DNA of 44,019 nucleotides from Thermoflexus hugenholtzii JAD2. GTDB lineage: Bacteria; Chloroflexota; UBA11872; UBA12225. This document shows positions 1-8,867 of the stretch, piece by piece. The position numbers and the translations under genes are program-made. Position 1 is the first letter of the stretch, and every line of letters starts with the position of its first letter. Under the pieces are notes generated by a model. That model worked only from the letters and a program-made list of their open reading frames with translations, ran no database searches and had not been told where the DNA came from. The stretch lies in contig CAMDTO010000007.1 of assembly GCA_945907765.1 (NCBI GenBank), positions 1 to 44,019 on the forward strand, in the 5' to 3' direction.

Positions 1-297
1 GGCGAGAGTTCCCTCGTGCAGCTGGCGCGGGTCGTGGCGGGCCTGGGCGATCCAGTCGCGCAAGCTGTCGATGCTGACGCCCAGTTCCCGGGCAACATGG
101 CTCACGGGAACATTGCGGGACCGGGTCAGCAGGACCGCCTGATGGCGGACCTCCGCGGAATACGGAGCAACGTACGGCCGGATGATCGGCATGGGCAGAT
201 CAGCGAAGGTGGCGGTGGCAGGTCCCGGCTGGTCGGTGGCGGACGTTCCCGGTCCCCGTGCGGGTACCGGCACGGGAACAATGCGTCGACGGACCAT
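1..297 (-). CDS. IS3-type transposase OrfA (HTH), partial at window edge
   Basis: This reading frame runs off the left edge, so it is missing from the ORF track. I translated the reverse strand from ATG at 297. The last ~55 residues form a helix-turn-helix of the IS3/IS911 OrfA type (HTH_Tnp_1): '[15 protein letters not shown]', then '[16 protein letters not shown]'. In this family OrfA binds the element ends and forms the OrfAB transposase by frameshifting with OrfB. The first ~45 residues are a Pro/Ala-rich extension unusual for OrfA. A good ribosome site (AAGGAGA) lies just upstream of the ATG. The element end probably lies near 358. OrfB would lie outside the window. Confidence 0.75.
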   Translation of the reverse strand, partial: MVRRRIVPVPVPARGPGTSATDQPGPATATFADLPMPIIRPYVAPYSAEVRHQAVLLTRSRNVPVSHVARELGVSIDSLRDWIAQARHDPRQLHEGTLA

Positions 298-358
298 GAT
301 GTCTCCTTGCCCGGCCAGTGTGGCCGGTGCGCTGGCGACTGTCCACTATTTGGGTGCA
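298..358 (-). mobile_element. Putative terminal end of the IS3-like element
   Basis: Upstream of orfA the reverse strand begins TGCACCCAAATAGTGGACAG at 358, a TG-initiated end typical of IS3-family terminal repeats. Immediately beyond it, on the plus strand, the coding sequence of a different (IS5-type) transposase begins mid-protein. That places the insertion junction at about 358. The opposite terminal repeat is outside the window, so the boundary is an inference. Confidence 0.5.
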
Positions 359-507
359 AGTCCAAGCACCCGTTCCGGGTCATCAAGCAGCAGTTCGGCC
401 ACGTGAAGGCGCGGTACCGGGGGCTGGCGAAGAACGGGTCGCACCTGGTGACGCTGTTTGCGCTCTCGAAACTCTGGATGGCACGGCGCACCCTGCTGGC
501 AGGGTAG
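359..507 (+). pseudogene. IS5-family transposase, C-terminal fragment
   Basis: The frame ending at TAG 505-507 encodes a fragment beginning '[14 protein letters not shown]', followed by '[11 protein letters not shown]' and '[12 protein letters not shown]'. This is the conserved C-terminal end of IS5-family DDE transposases (the region following the catalytic Glu). Only about 48 residues remain, so the gene is non-functional. The 5' part is replaced by the IS3-like element whose orfA points the other way, a nested insertion. The ORF-track start at 16 is an artefact of reading through the other element. Confidence 0.75.
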
Positions 508-897
508 GCCGCCGCGTGCCCGAATGCGCACCGGTCAGCACGCACACGGGCCAGGACGGCCTTCGGGGGGCCGGTTCCGGGGCGAAAACGGGGCTGGAGG
601 AGCCCCACGGGCAACGATTCCCGGTCACTTGCCTCGCACGGGACGCGAATCGTGCCTTGTGCAGCCCTTCCCTAGGGCGGAGCATGCCCGGAAGCGTTCG
701 GGAGGCGTCCCGGAGGCCCCACCGAGGCCTCCAGAAGGTCGGTGGCCCGTGCCAAGAACCCGTTCGGGGCGGGTGGAACCACCTCGCGATGGGTCACCGA
801 CCAAATTCATCAGACCCCTGGGCGACCGTTCCAGACGAAACTGACCGCGACGACGTCCACAACACCAAAGATTCAGCCTCGTCCAGCGCATCCCTAA
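508..897. other. IS remnant tail and non-coding spacer
   Basis: No convincing gene is present. The long frame 318-968 has no recognisable domain and spans unrelated parts. Around 655-675 the sequence TTGTGCAGCCCTTCC is followed by CTAG. This resembles an IS5-type terminal repeat next to a 4-bp CTAG target, so the IS5 remnant probably ends near 671. From about 680 to 897 the DNA is spacer upstream of the membrane protein gene. No clear promoter or ribosome site was seen. Confidence 0.4.
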
Positions 898-1677
898 ATG
901 AATCAGTTGCCTACCCTCGTTTCAGTAGTGGGATCAACATTTCTTGCATCGATGATCGAAGTTGTTGAGGCGTTCACAATCACCCTTGCGGTCTCTATCG
1001 TGCGTGGATGGCGCCCGGCAATCATTGGCACCGCGACTGCCTTGGCCCTGCTTGCGGTTGCCGTTCTGATCTTCGGACCGCTACTTCACGTTGTCCTAAT
1101 CAACGCGCTGCAATTCACGATTGGCATTCTCACGTTCTTGTTCGGTTTGAGGTGGCTAAGGAAGGCAATTCTGCGATCGATCGGGGTCATCGCGATGCAC
1201 GACGAGGACGCCATCTTTACGAAGGAAGTCAACTCGCTGACTGCCCTTGAACGTCAGAAACTGTCCCGGCTCGAATGAATTGCCGGTATGACCGCCTTCA
1301 AGGCCGTATTGCTCGAAGGGCTTGAAGTCCTATTCATCGTGATCGCGCTTGGGTCTACCCGAACAAGCGACGTCAGGAACCTTATCTGGGAAGCGAGCCT
1401 TGGCGCGCTCGAGGCCTGCGTGCTTGTCCTCATTGCCGGCGCGATCGTTCACAAGCCCCTGTCCACGGTCCCGGAAAACACGCTGAAATACTCCGCGGGG
1501 ATCATGCTTTCGGCTTTCGGTGTCTTCTGGACCGGTGAGAGCTTTGGGATTGATTGGCCTCGTGCCGACCTAAGCATTGTCGGATTTGGCCTGATCTTCC
1601 TCGCAATTGGGACCACACTCGTCAACATCCACCGGCCTCGTTACGCGAAGTCGGCGCCGGTCGGAGCACCCAGATGA
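898..1677 (+). pseudogene. COG4280-type membrane protein, interrupted by one TGA
   Basis: Two ORF-track entries (898-1278 and 1288-1677) are in the same frame and are separated by a single TGA at 1276-1278. Together they match the predicted membrane protein family COG4280. The first half carries the 'EVVEAFTI' repeat and 'LRWLRKAILR'. The second carries the matching 'LLEGLEVLFIV' repeat, 'VPENTLKYSAGIML' and a final membrane helix. The two E-x-x-E repeats suggest internal duplication as in ion transporters, but the substrate is unknown. In relatives as I recall them, the TGA position is a Trp (D-W before the second repeat). The stop is followed at once by TATGACC, so the second half could restart at 1288. 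Confidence 0.65.
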
Positions 1678-1880
1678 TCAAGGGAATATGGTCCGAACTG
1701 GTCGGTCTATTCGTCGATGACGAGTTTCTCGCAATTGCCATCGTTACCCTTGTGATGGGCGTTGGGATCCTGCTGTATCAGGAAATTGCTGACACTGTCG
1801 TAGGCGGCGCTGGACTAGTCATCGGCCTGCCGGCAATCTTGATCGCCGGTGTCGTCCGCACACTGCGCCGTTTCCCGTGA
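1674..1880 (+). CDS. Small two-helix membrane protein following COG4280 gene
   Basis: The ATG at 1674 overlaps the stop of the preceding gene in an ATGA, so I prefer it to the longer track start at 1554. The 68-residue product has a short amphipathic start ('WSELVGLFVDD') and two hydrophobic helices, around residues 18-34 and 43-60. It ends in a basic tail. Small proteins of this layout commonly sit directly downstream of COG4280 genes, so it is probably a subunit or partner of that membrane protein. Function is unknown. If the upstream gene is dead, this one may be an orphaned partner. Confidence 0.65.
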   Translation: MIKGIWSELVGLFVDDEFLAIAIVTLVMGVGILLYQEIADTVVGGAGLVIGLPAILIAGVVRTLRRFP

Positions 1881-1953
1881 CGGCCACGAAACAATCCATT
1901 CATTCCGGGCTGGACGGGATGACCGGCGAGTTCCTCGGTGAAGTCGGCGACAG

Positions 1954-3282
1954 CTACTCAATCGGAGCGGTCGCTGATTTCACGAATTGGTCGTCAATTG
2001 AGAACAATTTGAGACCGTTGTCGCGAAGAAGGCGGTTTGAAAGCGCCGACGCGTCAGCTTCCGCAAGCCACCCTGCCTCCACCCGATCCGCAACAACATC
2101 GGCGACAGCTTCCCTAGCCATCTGGCCATGGGCATACGCCAATTCGGGCATACGGTAATCGCCGCCGAATGCCTGGATCTTGTTGTGCGGGACCGTGTCA
2201 AGCCATTCATGCAGGCAACGTCGCAAAACGGTCGGAGAGATGATGGCTAACCAACACGCGTTGATGTAGGCGTTTGGGAAGTTCTTGGCAAGTGACGCCA
2301 GTTCGCCGCCGTATGGGTACCCACCATGGAAGAGGTCGAACGTCGTACCCGGGTGCTCCTTGAGCGTGTTGGTGAGGAACGCAGGATTGGTTATCGCGAT
2401 GTCGGCTCCCCAGTTTCCCGCCTGCAGACCTGTGTGCACCTGGTAAGGCAGGTGCAATGCCGACGCGCGGTCGCAGACTTCATGGAACAGGAAGTCCTGA
2501 AGTACTCGTGCATCCGACGGCGCAAGACTGCCCTGGAGCCCGTGTTCATAGAATGCCGAAGCAGTTGCCCGGTCGACGGTCTCGAACCGAAGCGAACGGC
2601 GGTACGCAAGCCCGCACTTCAGCGCAATCATCCCTTCGGAACGGTAAGCACCCAAGAGGTCGTCGAGAGCGAGTAGGTACGCTCCCATGCTGGACGGGGC
2701 ATCGCGACCGTCTGATGGCCCATTCGTGACGGCGTCGGCGAATTCGGAAGCCGTGCTCGCCACGATGAACCGGTCCGCACGCATGACTGGCAGGAAGTAG
2801 CGCCGGTCGCCACGGGTACTGCCCACATCCATGAGCGAGGCGATGAACCTGCCATTCCGCTTGAGGACTTGCTCATACCACGAGACCTCGCCCGCAGTCT
2901 CGGCGACACGGACAGAGAGTTCCCGGTAGGTCGCGGACGTCAGGCCAGGGAGACCGTAAAGGTCTCGAACCGCCCGCTCTACCGCCTGCCCATAGCCGGT
3001 GGTACGGGACACCTCCCAGAATGGTTCAAAGGACATCCACCGGAGGTCCAGCGGGACCGACTGATCGACAAGCCGTTGCATGGTTTCCTCGGGCATCCCT
3101 GCGGAAACAAGATCGGCATTCAGGTAGTGGTTCGTCAGGTAGAAGCAGTCGTTCGCATGTTCCGCGTGCTGGTCAGGAAAATGGAGGTGCTCGTGGGCGT
3201 CAAGTGCCCACATTCCCATCACCTCTTCGCGGATTTGTGATCGTAGGTGAGACAGCGAGTTCGCCGGTCGCATGCTTTCCAT
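1954..3282 (-). CDS. Amidohydrolase-superfamily protein (uronate isomerase-like)
   Basis: A 442-residue protein with an early 'DAHEHLH' metal-binding motif (about residue 28), a mid-protein histidine in 'YQVHTGLQAG', 'DLFHGGYPYGG', and a late 'FGGDYRMPE' aspartate region. This is the order of metal and catalytic residues expected of a TIM-barrel amidohydrolase. The closest clan by feel is the glucuronate/uronate isomerase and amidohydro_2 group, but the substrate cannot be read from the sequence. The start at 3282 has GGAGG about ten bases upstream. It is divergent from the DegT aminotransferase, and a mannonate dehydratase lies 3 kb away, so a role in sugar-acid catabolism is plausible but not shown. 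Confidence 0.8.
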   Translation of the reverse strand: MESMRPANSLSHLRSQIREEVMGMWALDAHEHLHFPDQHAEHANDCFYLTNHYLNADLVSAGMPEETMQRLVDQSVPLDLRWMSFEPFWEVSRTTGYGQAVERAVRDLYGLPGLTSATYRELSVRVAETAGEVSWYEQVLKRNGRFIASLMDVGSTRGDRRYFLPVMRADRFIVASTASEFADAVTNGPSDGRDAPSSMGAYLLALDDLLGAYRSEGMIALKCGLAYRRSLRFETVDRATASAFYEHGLQGSLAPSDARVLQDFLFHEVCDRASALHLPYQVHTGLQAGNWGADIAITNPAFLTNTLKEHPGTTFDLFHGGYPYGGELASLAKNFPNAYINACWLAIISPTVLRRCLHEWLDTVPHNKIQAFGGDYRMPELAYAHGQMAREAVADVVADRVEAGWLAEADASALSNRLLRDNGLKLFSIDDQFVKSATAPIE

Positions 3283-3416
3283 AATGTCGGTTCCTCCAGC
3301 GCAGGATATCCGTCCGCGCCTCCGTTGGACCCAAGACGCAGTTCGGCCGACGGTTGCGGCGGATATCTCCCGGGTGCAACCATCTCAACAGAATGGAACC
3401 CTACGTGACGACAGGG

Positions 3417-4667
3417 ATGACCGAGTCCACACTGGCTGTCGACGGGGGAACCCCAGTCCGGACGGAACCGTTCCCTACCTGGCCGATTTGGGAGGGAACG
3501 GACGAGGAGGCAGTCCTCGCAGCGCTCCGGTCTGGGCGTTGGGGTTCCCGTCCGGGAAGTGGGTTTGTCGACGCATTCACGAACCGGTTCGCCGCGTTTC
3601 ACCAAGCCCGGCGCGCGATAGCGGTCTCCAACGGCACCGTCGCCCTTGAAGTTGCGCTTCGGGCCATTGGTGTCGGGCCATTTGACGAGGTCATCATACC
3701 CGCATACACATTTGTTGCGACGGCCACGTCAGTTCTGAGTGTCGGGGCAATCCCGGTCTTTGCCGACATTCGACCGGATACCTATCTGATGGATGCCGAC
3801 GATGCGGCCCGAAGGATTACCGCTCGAACCAAGGCAATCGTTCCAGTCCACATTGCCGGGCAACCCTGTGACCTGGACGCGCTGATCGGGGTCGCGAGGA
3901 AAAATGGATTGGCGCTCATCGAGGATGCCGCCCAAGCAGTTGGTGCCTCGTGGCGAGGCCGTCCAATCGGAGCGATTGGCGACATCGGCACACTCTCTTT
4001 CCAGTCATCAAAGAACCTGAATTCAGGCGAAGGTGGCGCCCTCGTCACAGATGATGAAGCGCTCGCTGATCGTGCGTGGTCACTTGCCAATTGCGGACGA
4101 ATGCCAGCGGGGGCCTGGTACCACCACGAAATTGCAGGTTCCAATCACCGGATGACCGAGATCCAAGGCGCCCTGCTGCTTTCCCAACTCGACCGACTGC
4201 CGTCGCAATTTGCCCTGCGTGAACAGAATGCACGGCTACTTGACGAAGCCTTGTCATCAATTAGAGGGTTCACACCACAGGCGCGCGACGAACGTGTGAC
4301 TGGACATGCGCACCACCTCTATGTGTCCCGGTACGACCCGCAAGCGTTCGGAGGCCGTCCCCGTGCGTGGTTCCTTTCCGCGCTACGTGCCGAGGGAGTC
4401 CCGTGTTCCCCTGGATATGAAACTCCCCTGCACCGAACGCCCGCCGTCCTGTCGGAACGCCGAAAATGGGCAATGCTCGCCAAAGAGAGCGGACGGCAAG
4501 TTTCCTGTCCGGAAAGTCCCGATGCGGAGAACCTTCCGGTCACGGACCGTGCCAGCCGTGAAGAAGGCGTGTGGTTTGGTCAGTCCATCCTCCTTGCCGA
4601 CCAACGCGCCATGCACCAGATTGTTGAAGCGGTCGCAAAGGTTCAAGCCTGGGCATCAAGCCACTGA
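3417..4667 (+). CDS. DegT/DnrJ/EryC1/StrS-family PLP aminotransferase
   Basis: A fold-type I PLP enzyme of the sugar/cyclitol aminotransferase family. Counting from ATG 3417, the product has 416 residues. The N-terminal 'LAVDGGTPVRTEPFP' is the usual family opening. 'SNGTVALEVAL' is the phosphate-binding region, 'IEDAAQAVGA' holds the PLP-ring Asp (D170), and 'SFQSSKNLNSGEGG' holds the Schiff-base Lys (K199). Such enzymes transaminate keto-sugars or make aminohydroxybenzoate-type units. No other sugar-nucleotide genes are adjacent, so the substrate is unknown. Earlier ATGs (3354, 3393) are possible, but 3417 places the family motif at the N terminus. No strong ribosome site is visible. Confidence 0.85.
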   Translation: MTESTLAVDGGTPVRTEPFPTWPIWEGTDEEAVLAALRSGRWGSRPGSGFVDAFTNRFAAFHQARRAIAVSNGTVALEVALRAIGVGPFDEVIIPAYTFVATATSVLSVGAIPVFADIRPDTYLMDADDAARRITARTKAIVPVHIAGQPCDLDALIGVARKNGLALIEDAAQAVGASWRGRPIGAIGDIGTLSFQSSKNLNSGEGGALVTDDEALADRAWSLANCGRMPAGAWYHHEIAGSNHRMTEIQGALLLSQLDRLPSQFALREQNARLLDEALSSIRGFTPQARDERVTGHAHHLYVSRYDPQAFGGRPRAWFLSALRAEGVPCSPGYETPLHRTPAVLSERRKWAMLAKESGRQVSCPESPDAENLPVTDRASREEGVWFGQSILLADQRAMHQIVEAVAKVQAWASSH

Positions 4668-4803
4668 TAAATTGGCAGGGACCCCAATGCAAGTCGACCC
4701 TGCGTGCCTCGACGACACGATGCTTCCCACGCGTACTCGATAACGGACACGGGGGCTCCGCTCGCCTCCACCCAGTCGACACCGTGCGAAAATCAATGCC
4801 GAC

Positions 4804-6054
4804 CTAACGCACGGCGCTCATCACCGCATTGCTGAACAGTGCCTGTCGCGGTCGTTCCCGCGTCCATCCGCTGCCAAGCGTGCGATTGGTCAACAGCACG
4901 ACCTGCACATCGGCAACCGGATCTGACCAAACCATCGTCCCCGTCGCTCCAGTGTGGCTCCAAGTTCCGGGCGAGGTCAGGTCACCCGTTGGGTGTGCGC
5001 GCTTTCCGCCCTTGACGTCCCATCCTATTCCCCACGGAACCGCTGGACGAGGTGCTGCCCCAGCGGCACTGTCCCGAAGTTCAGGCGCAATCTCAGGACC
5101 AAAATCCGGACCGGATGCCTGCACACTGACCATCTCACGTGCCGCCGGCGCAGATAGGATGCGGGTACCCGCGGCAGTCGCCCCGCCTTGGGGTGCTCTG
5201 AACAGTGCCAGGAACGTGACGAGTTCGCGTGGCGTAGTGAACAAGCCCCCCCACGGAATGCCGAGGCTTCGGTAGTAGGCCGAGTTTGACACTTCCCATG
5301 ACATGCCCTCCTGCCCGGTGTCAACGACCGTCGCCGTGTGTCCCGCCCACTCTGCAGGTGGAAGGATTGAACTTGACACGGTTCCGAGGTCGTGAAGGAG
5401 GTGTGCAAAGCCCTTGTGGAATGCCTCCACACCCGACGTGACTGGCGGGCCAGAACCCTCGTGGTTCGCCAACACCCGCCCGGCAACTTCGGCGGCCATC
5501 AAGATGCCGCAGTTGGAATACAGGTGCGCCGACATCGGCTCAAACAGATGGGGGGCACGTGCGAACGACGGCACGAAGTCCGATAACGGCCGGTGCCCAC
5601 GCCGCAGGTCAAAGTTGTCAGCACTGAACCCCGGAAGGCCCGATGAATGGCTCAGGCAGTGTCGGATCGTGATGTGTTCTCGGGAATGCACGAGATCTCC
5701 CCGATCAGCCGACGTACCTGAAAGTAATTCCGGTACGTATCTGGCGACCGGTTCATCCAGTGAGATCAGACCGGCATCGACCGCACGCATTACAACCGCA
5801 GCGGTAAATGGCTTGGTCACCGATGCAACAGACCAGATGGTTTCATCGTCAACCGGCCGGCCGGTCGCAGGATCGGCAACTCCTAGGTAGGCTTCCGCGA
5901 CAACACGGCCTTCACGAGCCACAATGGCGCCGATACCCGGCACAACCCTCTCCTGGATCCATCCATCCAGGATCCCGAAGGCGCGTCGCAAACGGTCAGC
6001 ATCCAGACCATGCCGGTCAGGACTATCGAATACCAGTCGCGTCAGTTCGGTCAT
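4804..6054 (-). CDS. Serine hydrolase, class C beta-lactamase/EstB-like
   Basis: Penicillin-binding-protein-fold serine hydrolase of 416 residues. The nucleophile motif S-x-x-K is S78-V-T-K81 in 'SVASVTKPF'. A Y-S-N motif lies in 'HLYSNCGILMA', and 'WSHTGATGT' supplies the third (H-T-G) motif. Members act as esterases, D-aminopeptidases or beta-lactamases. No signal peptide is evident, which favours a cytosolic esterase or peptidase over an antibiotic-resistance enzyme. The ORF track starts at 6165, but ATG 6054 has GGAGG at good spacing and removes a non-conserved 37-residue extension. Both neighbours are on the plus strand, so it is a single-gene unit. Confidence 0.85.
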   Translation of the reverse strand: MTELTRLVFDSPDRHGLDADRLRRAFGILDGWIQERVVPGIGAIVAREGRVVAEAYLGVADPATGRPVDDETIWSVASVTKPFTAAVVMRAVDAGLISLDEPVARYVPELLSGTSADRGDLVHSREHITIRHCLSHSSGLPGFSADNFDLRRGHRPLSDFVPSFARAPHLFEPMSAHLYSNCGILMAAEVAGRVLANHEGSGPPVTSGVEAFHKGFAHLLHDLGTVSSSILPPAEWAGHTATVVDTGQEGMSWEVSNSAYYRSLGIPWGGLFTTPRELVTFLALFRAPQGGATAAGTRILSAPAAREMVSVQASGPDFGPEIAPELRDSAAGAAPRPAVPWGIGWDVKGGKRAHPTGDLTSPGTWSHTGATGTMVWSDPVADVQVVLLTNRTLGSGWTRERPRQALFSNAVMSAVR

Positions 6055-6222
6055 CGTTGCGCCTCCACCACAGATCGCGCCAGGTTCCAAACGCGATTTG
6101 GGCGCACTGTACTCGAATACCCCGTTTGATTCGTTCAGTGGACGTTTCGAGTCAGTCATACCCAACCCGCTTCATGCAATGATGCGCGTGACGCAACAGG
6201 CGTCTGGAGAAGGAACCGCACC

Positions 6223-7263
6223 ATGGCAATGCGTATCGGCATCGGTCTGTACCCACACCTCCTAACCACTGACAACTTCAAGTTTGCGGCCCAGGCGGGG
6301 GCCACCCACGTGGTCGCTCACCTGCCCGGATGGGCCAAGCGGGTTGGCCGGGCGCTTCCACCGGAAGCAATGTGGACCTATGAGGAACTCGCGAGCCTCA
6401 AGTCGGCATTGAACGCCGAAGGCCTTGAGTTCTACGCGATTGAGAATTTCGAAGTTGACCACTGGTATGACGTCCTCCTAGACGGTCCCAAGCGCGACGA
6501 ACAGATCGCGAACTTGCAGGGACTCCTGCGCACCATGGGTCGACTTGGCATCGAGGTCATGGGGTACAACTTCAGTTACGCCAATGTCTGGGGGCGTGTC
6601 CACGGCCCCTATGCCCGGGGCGGAGCTCGCACCCCAGCCTACCTCGAAGCCCAGGCACCAGAACAAACCTCCATCCCGAAGGGAACCGTCTGGAGCGTTC
6701 AATATGACCCGAGTGCCCCTGAGGGAGATATCGGGACCGTCAGCGAAGAAGTCCTCTGGGAGCGCTACACGCGGTTCCTCCATGACATGATCCCCGTCGC
6801 CGAGGAGGCAAACGTCCGCCTCGCGATGCATCCCGCCGATCCGCCGTTCGGCGTCCTTCGCGGCACGCACCGTCTCGTTTGGAAGCCGGAGCAGTACCAG
6901 AAGTTCTTCGACCTCTACCCCAGCCACCATCATTGCGCCGAGTTCTGCCAAGGCACCATCGCAGAAATGAACGGCGAGATGGACGTCTACCAGGCTATCG
7001 ATTCCTACACCGCCCAGAAGAAGATCGCATACGTGCACTTCCGGAACGTCCGCGGTACGGTGCCGAATTACATCGAGGAGTTTGTCGACACTGGTGACGT
7101 CGACATGGTGAAGGCCCTGCGGATCTACCACAAGAATGGGTTTGACGGTGTGCTTATCCCCGACCATGCTCCAGAGATGACCTGCGGTGCGCCTTGGCAC
7201 GCAGGCATTGCCTACACCCTCGGTTGGATGCGGGCTGCCATCGGGATCATCGAGAGCGAGTAG
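6223..7263 (+). CDS. uxuA: Mannonate dehydratase (UxuA-like)
   Basis: A 346-residue TIM-barrel protein of the UxuA family. UxuA dehydrates D-mannonate to 2-keto-3-deoxygluconate in glucuronate catabolism. Family signatures are visible: 'MHPADPP' (metal-binding His), 'LCAEFCQGT'-like 'HHCAEFCQGTIAEM' (the Cys-containing metal site), 'VHFRNVRGTVPNY', 'DTGDVDMV' and a late 'PDHAPEM'. The start at 6223 is preceded by GGAGAAGGA. Distant UxuA homologues sometimes have other sugar-acid or xylose-isomerase-like activities, so exact specificity is uncertain. No other uxu/kdg genes are adjacent. A strong hairpin follows the stop codon. Confidence 0.8.
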   Translation: MAMRIGIGLYPHLLTTDNFKFAAQAGATHVVAHLPGWAKRVGRALPPEAMWTYEELASLKSALNAEGLEFYAIENFEVDHWYDVLLDGPKRDEQIANLQGLLRTMGRLGIEVMGYNFSYANVWGRVHGPYARGGARTPAYLEAQAPEQTSIPKGTVWSVQYDPSAPEGDIGTVSEEVLWERYTRFLHDMIPVAEEANVRLAMHPADPPFGVLRGTHRLVWKPEQYQKFFDLYPSHHHCAEFCQGTIAEMNGEMDVYQAIDSYTAQKKIAYVHFRNVRGTVPNYIEEFVDTGDVDMVKALRIYHKNGFDGVLIPDHAPEMTCGAPWHAGIAYTLGWMRAAIGIIESE

Positions 7264-7279
7264 CCAGACGTCCAGCCGC

Positions 7280-7315
7280 CCGGTGCCCCGAGATTCGCGT
7301 GGATCGGGGCACCGG
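7280..7315 (+). terminator. Hairpin after mannonate dehydratase
   Basis: A perfect 12-bp inverted repeat (CCGGTGCCCCGA / TCGGGGCACCGG) with a 12-base loop starts 17 bases after the stop. There is no U-run behind it, so it is a terminator-like or RNA-stabilising hairpin rather than a canonical intrinsic terminator. Confidence 0.6.
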
Positions 7316-7525
7316 TCGTCTTGATTCGCCCGTATCGATCCAGTCACATTCACAACGTGCCTGACGCGTGATGCGGGCGCCCACCACGGAGACGAATTCT
7401 CGTACAAGGTGAACAGACCAGGCCCGTGGTCTCACGGATGACCCGCCCATACTTACCCGTGATCTCCCCATGTATGGTGTCATTGCATAGGGAAACTGGG
7501 ATGGGTCTGGCACGGGAGAAAGCCG

Positions 7526-8841
7526 GTGAAGTCATCCTTCTACGACGAAACGTTCGGCGAGGTCGCGCGTCAAGTTGTGTTCGACCCTTCTACCGGGATG
7601 TGGACGCGTGGCACCAGCGTACTCCCAGATCATTCCTTTCGCAGCGTAGGCACGACGCCGAGTTCGTCTTCCGGCGCAGGGGATCACGTTCGCGGTGTAC
7701 CGCGAAAGGGGAGATCGTGAGAGGCTGATCCCGCTGGACATCATTCCCTGACTGATTGACGCTCAGGAATGAAAATTCCTTCACCGCGGACTTGCGCAAC
7801 GGGTCCGGGCTCTCAATCGGTTCCTTGGAGGTTCGTACGGACCGCGCGACTTTGTACGTGCCGGTCACATCCCTGCCGAGTTGGTGCTCCGGAACCCGGA
7901 GTTCGTCGCGGACATGAACCGCCTTCCGGTGCCAGGGAATGTCTATACCCACATTGCAGGCATTGACATCGTCCGCACCGGGGCGAGCAACTTCGTGGTT
8001 CTTGAAGACACTTGCCGCACGCCATCTGGTGTCGCCTAGATGCTCGAGAACCGCGATGTAATGTTGCGCCGCTTCCCCGAATATTCTCGACCCACCGTGT
8101 AAGACCAGTCGCGCAATATCAAGAGGAACTGCTGCAGACCTTGCGGTCAGCAGCTCCCCGAACCAGTCAGGATGACCCAGTCGTGGTGCTCTTGACCCCC
8201 GGCCCGTTTATTAGCGCCTACTACGAACAATCTTTCAAAGCGGACGAAATGGAAAACGAGCTCAGAGGGACCAGACCTGATCGTCGACGACGGGTACGTC
8301 CACAAGCGCACCACTCGTGGCTTGCGTCGCGTGGACGTCGTCTACCGCCGGATTGACGATGCATTCCTGGATCCGTTGGCATTCCGGGCCGACTCGATGT
8401 TCGGGGTTCCAAGGTTGATGGCAGCCTATGGCCTTGGAAATGTCACCATCGCGGACGCTGTGGGCACCGGCATCGCCGACGACAAGGCGGTCCATCGTTA
8501 CGTCCCCCAGATGATCCGGTTCTTTATTGCCGAGCAACCATTGCTGGAGAAAGGTCCAACGTGGCAATCCGGGGTCGCACCGCGACACGTCGATTCGCGC
8601 CCATACGCCCTTCGCGGTACTGGCCACGACGGAAACATTGACGTGCGACTCGTTCCGGGTGCGCTCACACGCGTTGCCCTTCCCGCCGGGATCGTTGGAG
8701 GTCAACTCCAGGCAAGGCGGGGGGACCAAGGGCACGTGGGTGAACACCGCCCGTCTGCACCTCCTCCAGAGACACCTCTTGCCTATCACTCCGCTGGTGA
8801 CGGAGCTCGTTCACACAGGCTTGGTCGCGCCCGTCCAATAA
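7526..8841 (+). pseudogene. Circularly permuted ATP-grasp (COG2308, DUF404/DUF407), decayed
   Basis: Pieces of one protein are readable across changing frames, in the correct order. They are 'FYDETF', 'VRPFYRDVDAW', 'ITFAVYRERG', 'RVRALNRFL', 'IPAELVLRNPEF', 'FVVLEDTCRTPSGV', 'LENRDVMLRRFPE', 'VVLLTPGPF', '[17 protein letters not shown]', '[10 protein letters not shown]', '[11 protein letters not shown]' and '[16 protein letters not shown]'. These are hallmarks of circularly permuted ATP-grasp ligases linked to alpha-E and transglutaminase genes. Lesions: frameshifts near 7675, 8100, 8265 and 8695; stops TGA 7749, TGA 7770 and TAG 8037; and a deletion near 8565 removing roughly 60 residues of the ATP-grasp core. 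The GTG at 7526 still has a GGAG ribosome site. It is certainly non-functional. Confidence 0.85.
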
Positions 8842-8867
8842 GTTGGGACAACCGGAGATGCGTTGCA

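Noticed and set aside
318-968. 216-residue plus-strand ORF in the IS region
   Set aside because: It spans an IS end, an IS remnant in another frame and spacer, with no recognisable domain.
1276-1278. UGA reassigned to tryptophan genome-wide
   Set aside because: TGA is the stop of purL, purQ, purC, purE and purF within overlapping junctions, and intact genes use TGG freely. Kept only as a low-level question in the findings.
1877-2158. 93-residue plus-strand ORF after the small membrane gene
   Set aside because: It overlaps the 3' end of the amidohydrolase on the other strand and has no domain; it looks like a shadow.
6478-7407. 309-residue minus-strand ORF opposite uxuA
   Set aside because: It is fully antisense to a well-conserved mannonate dehydratase, and its composition mirrors that gene.
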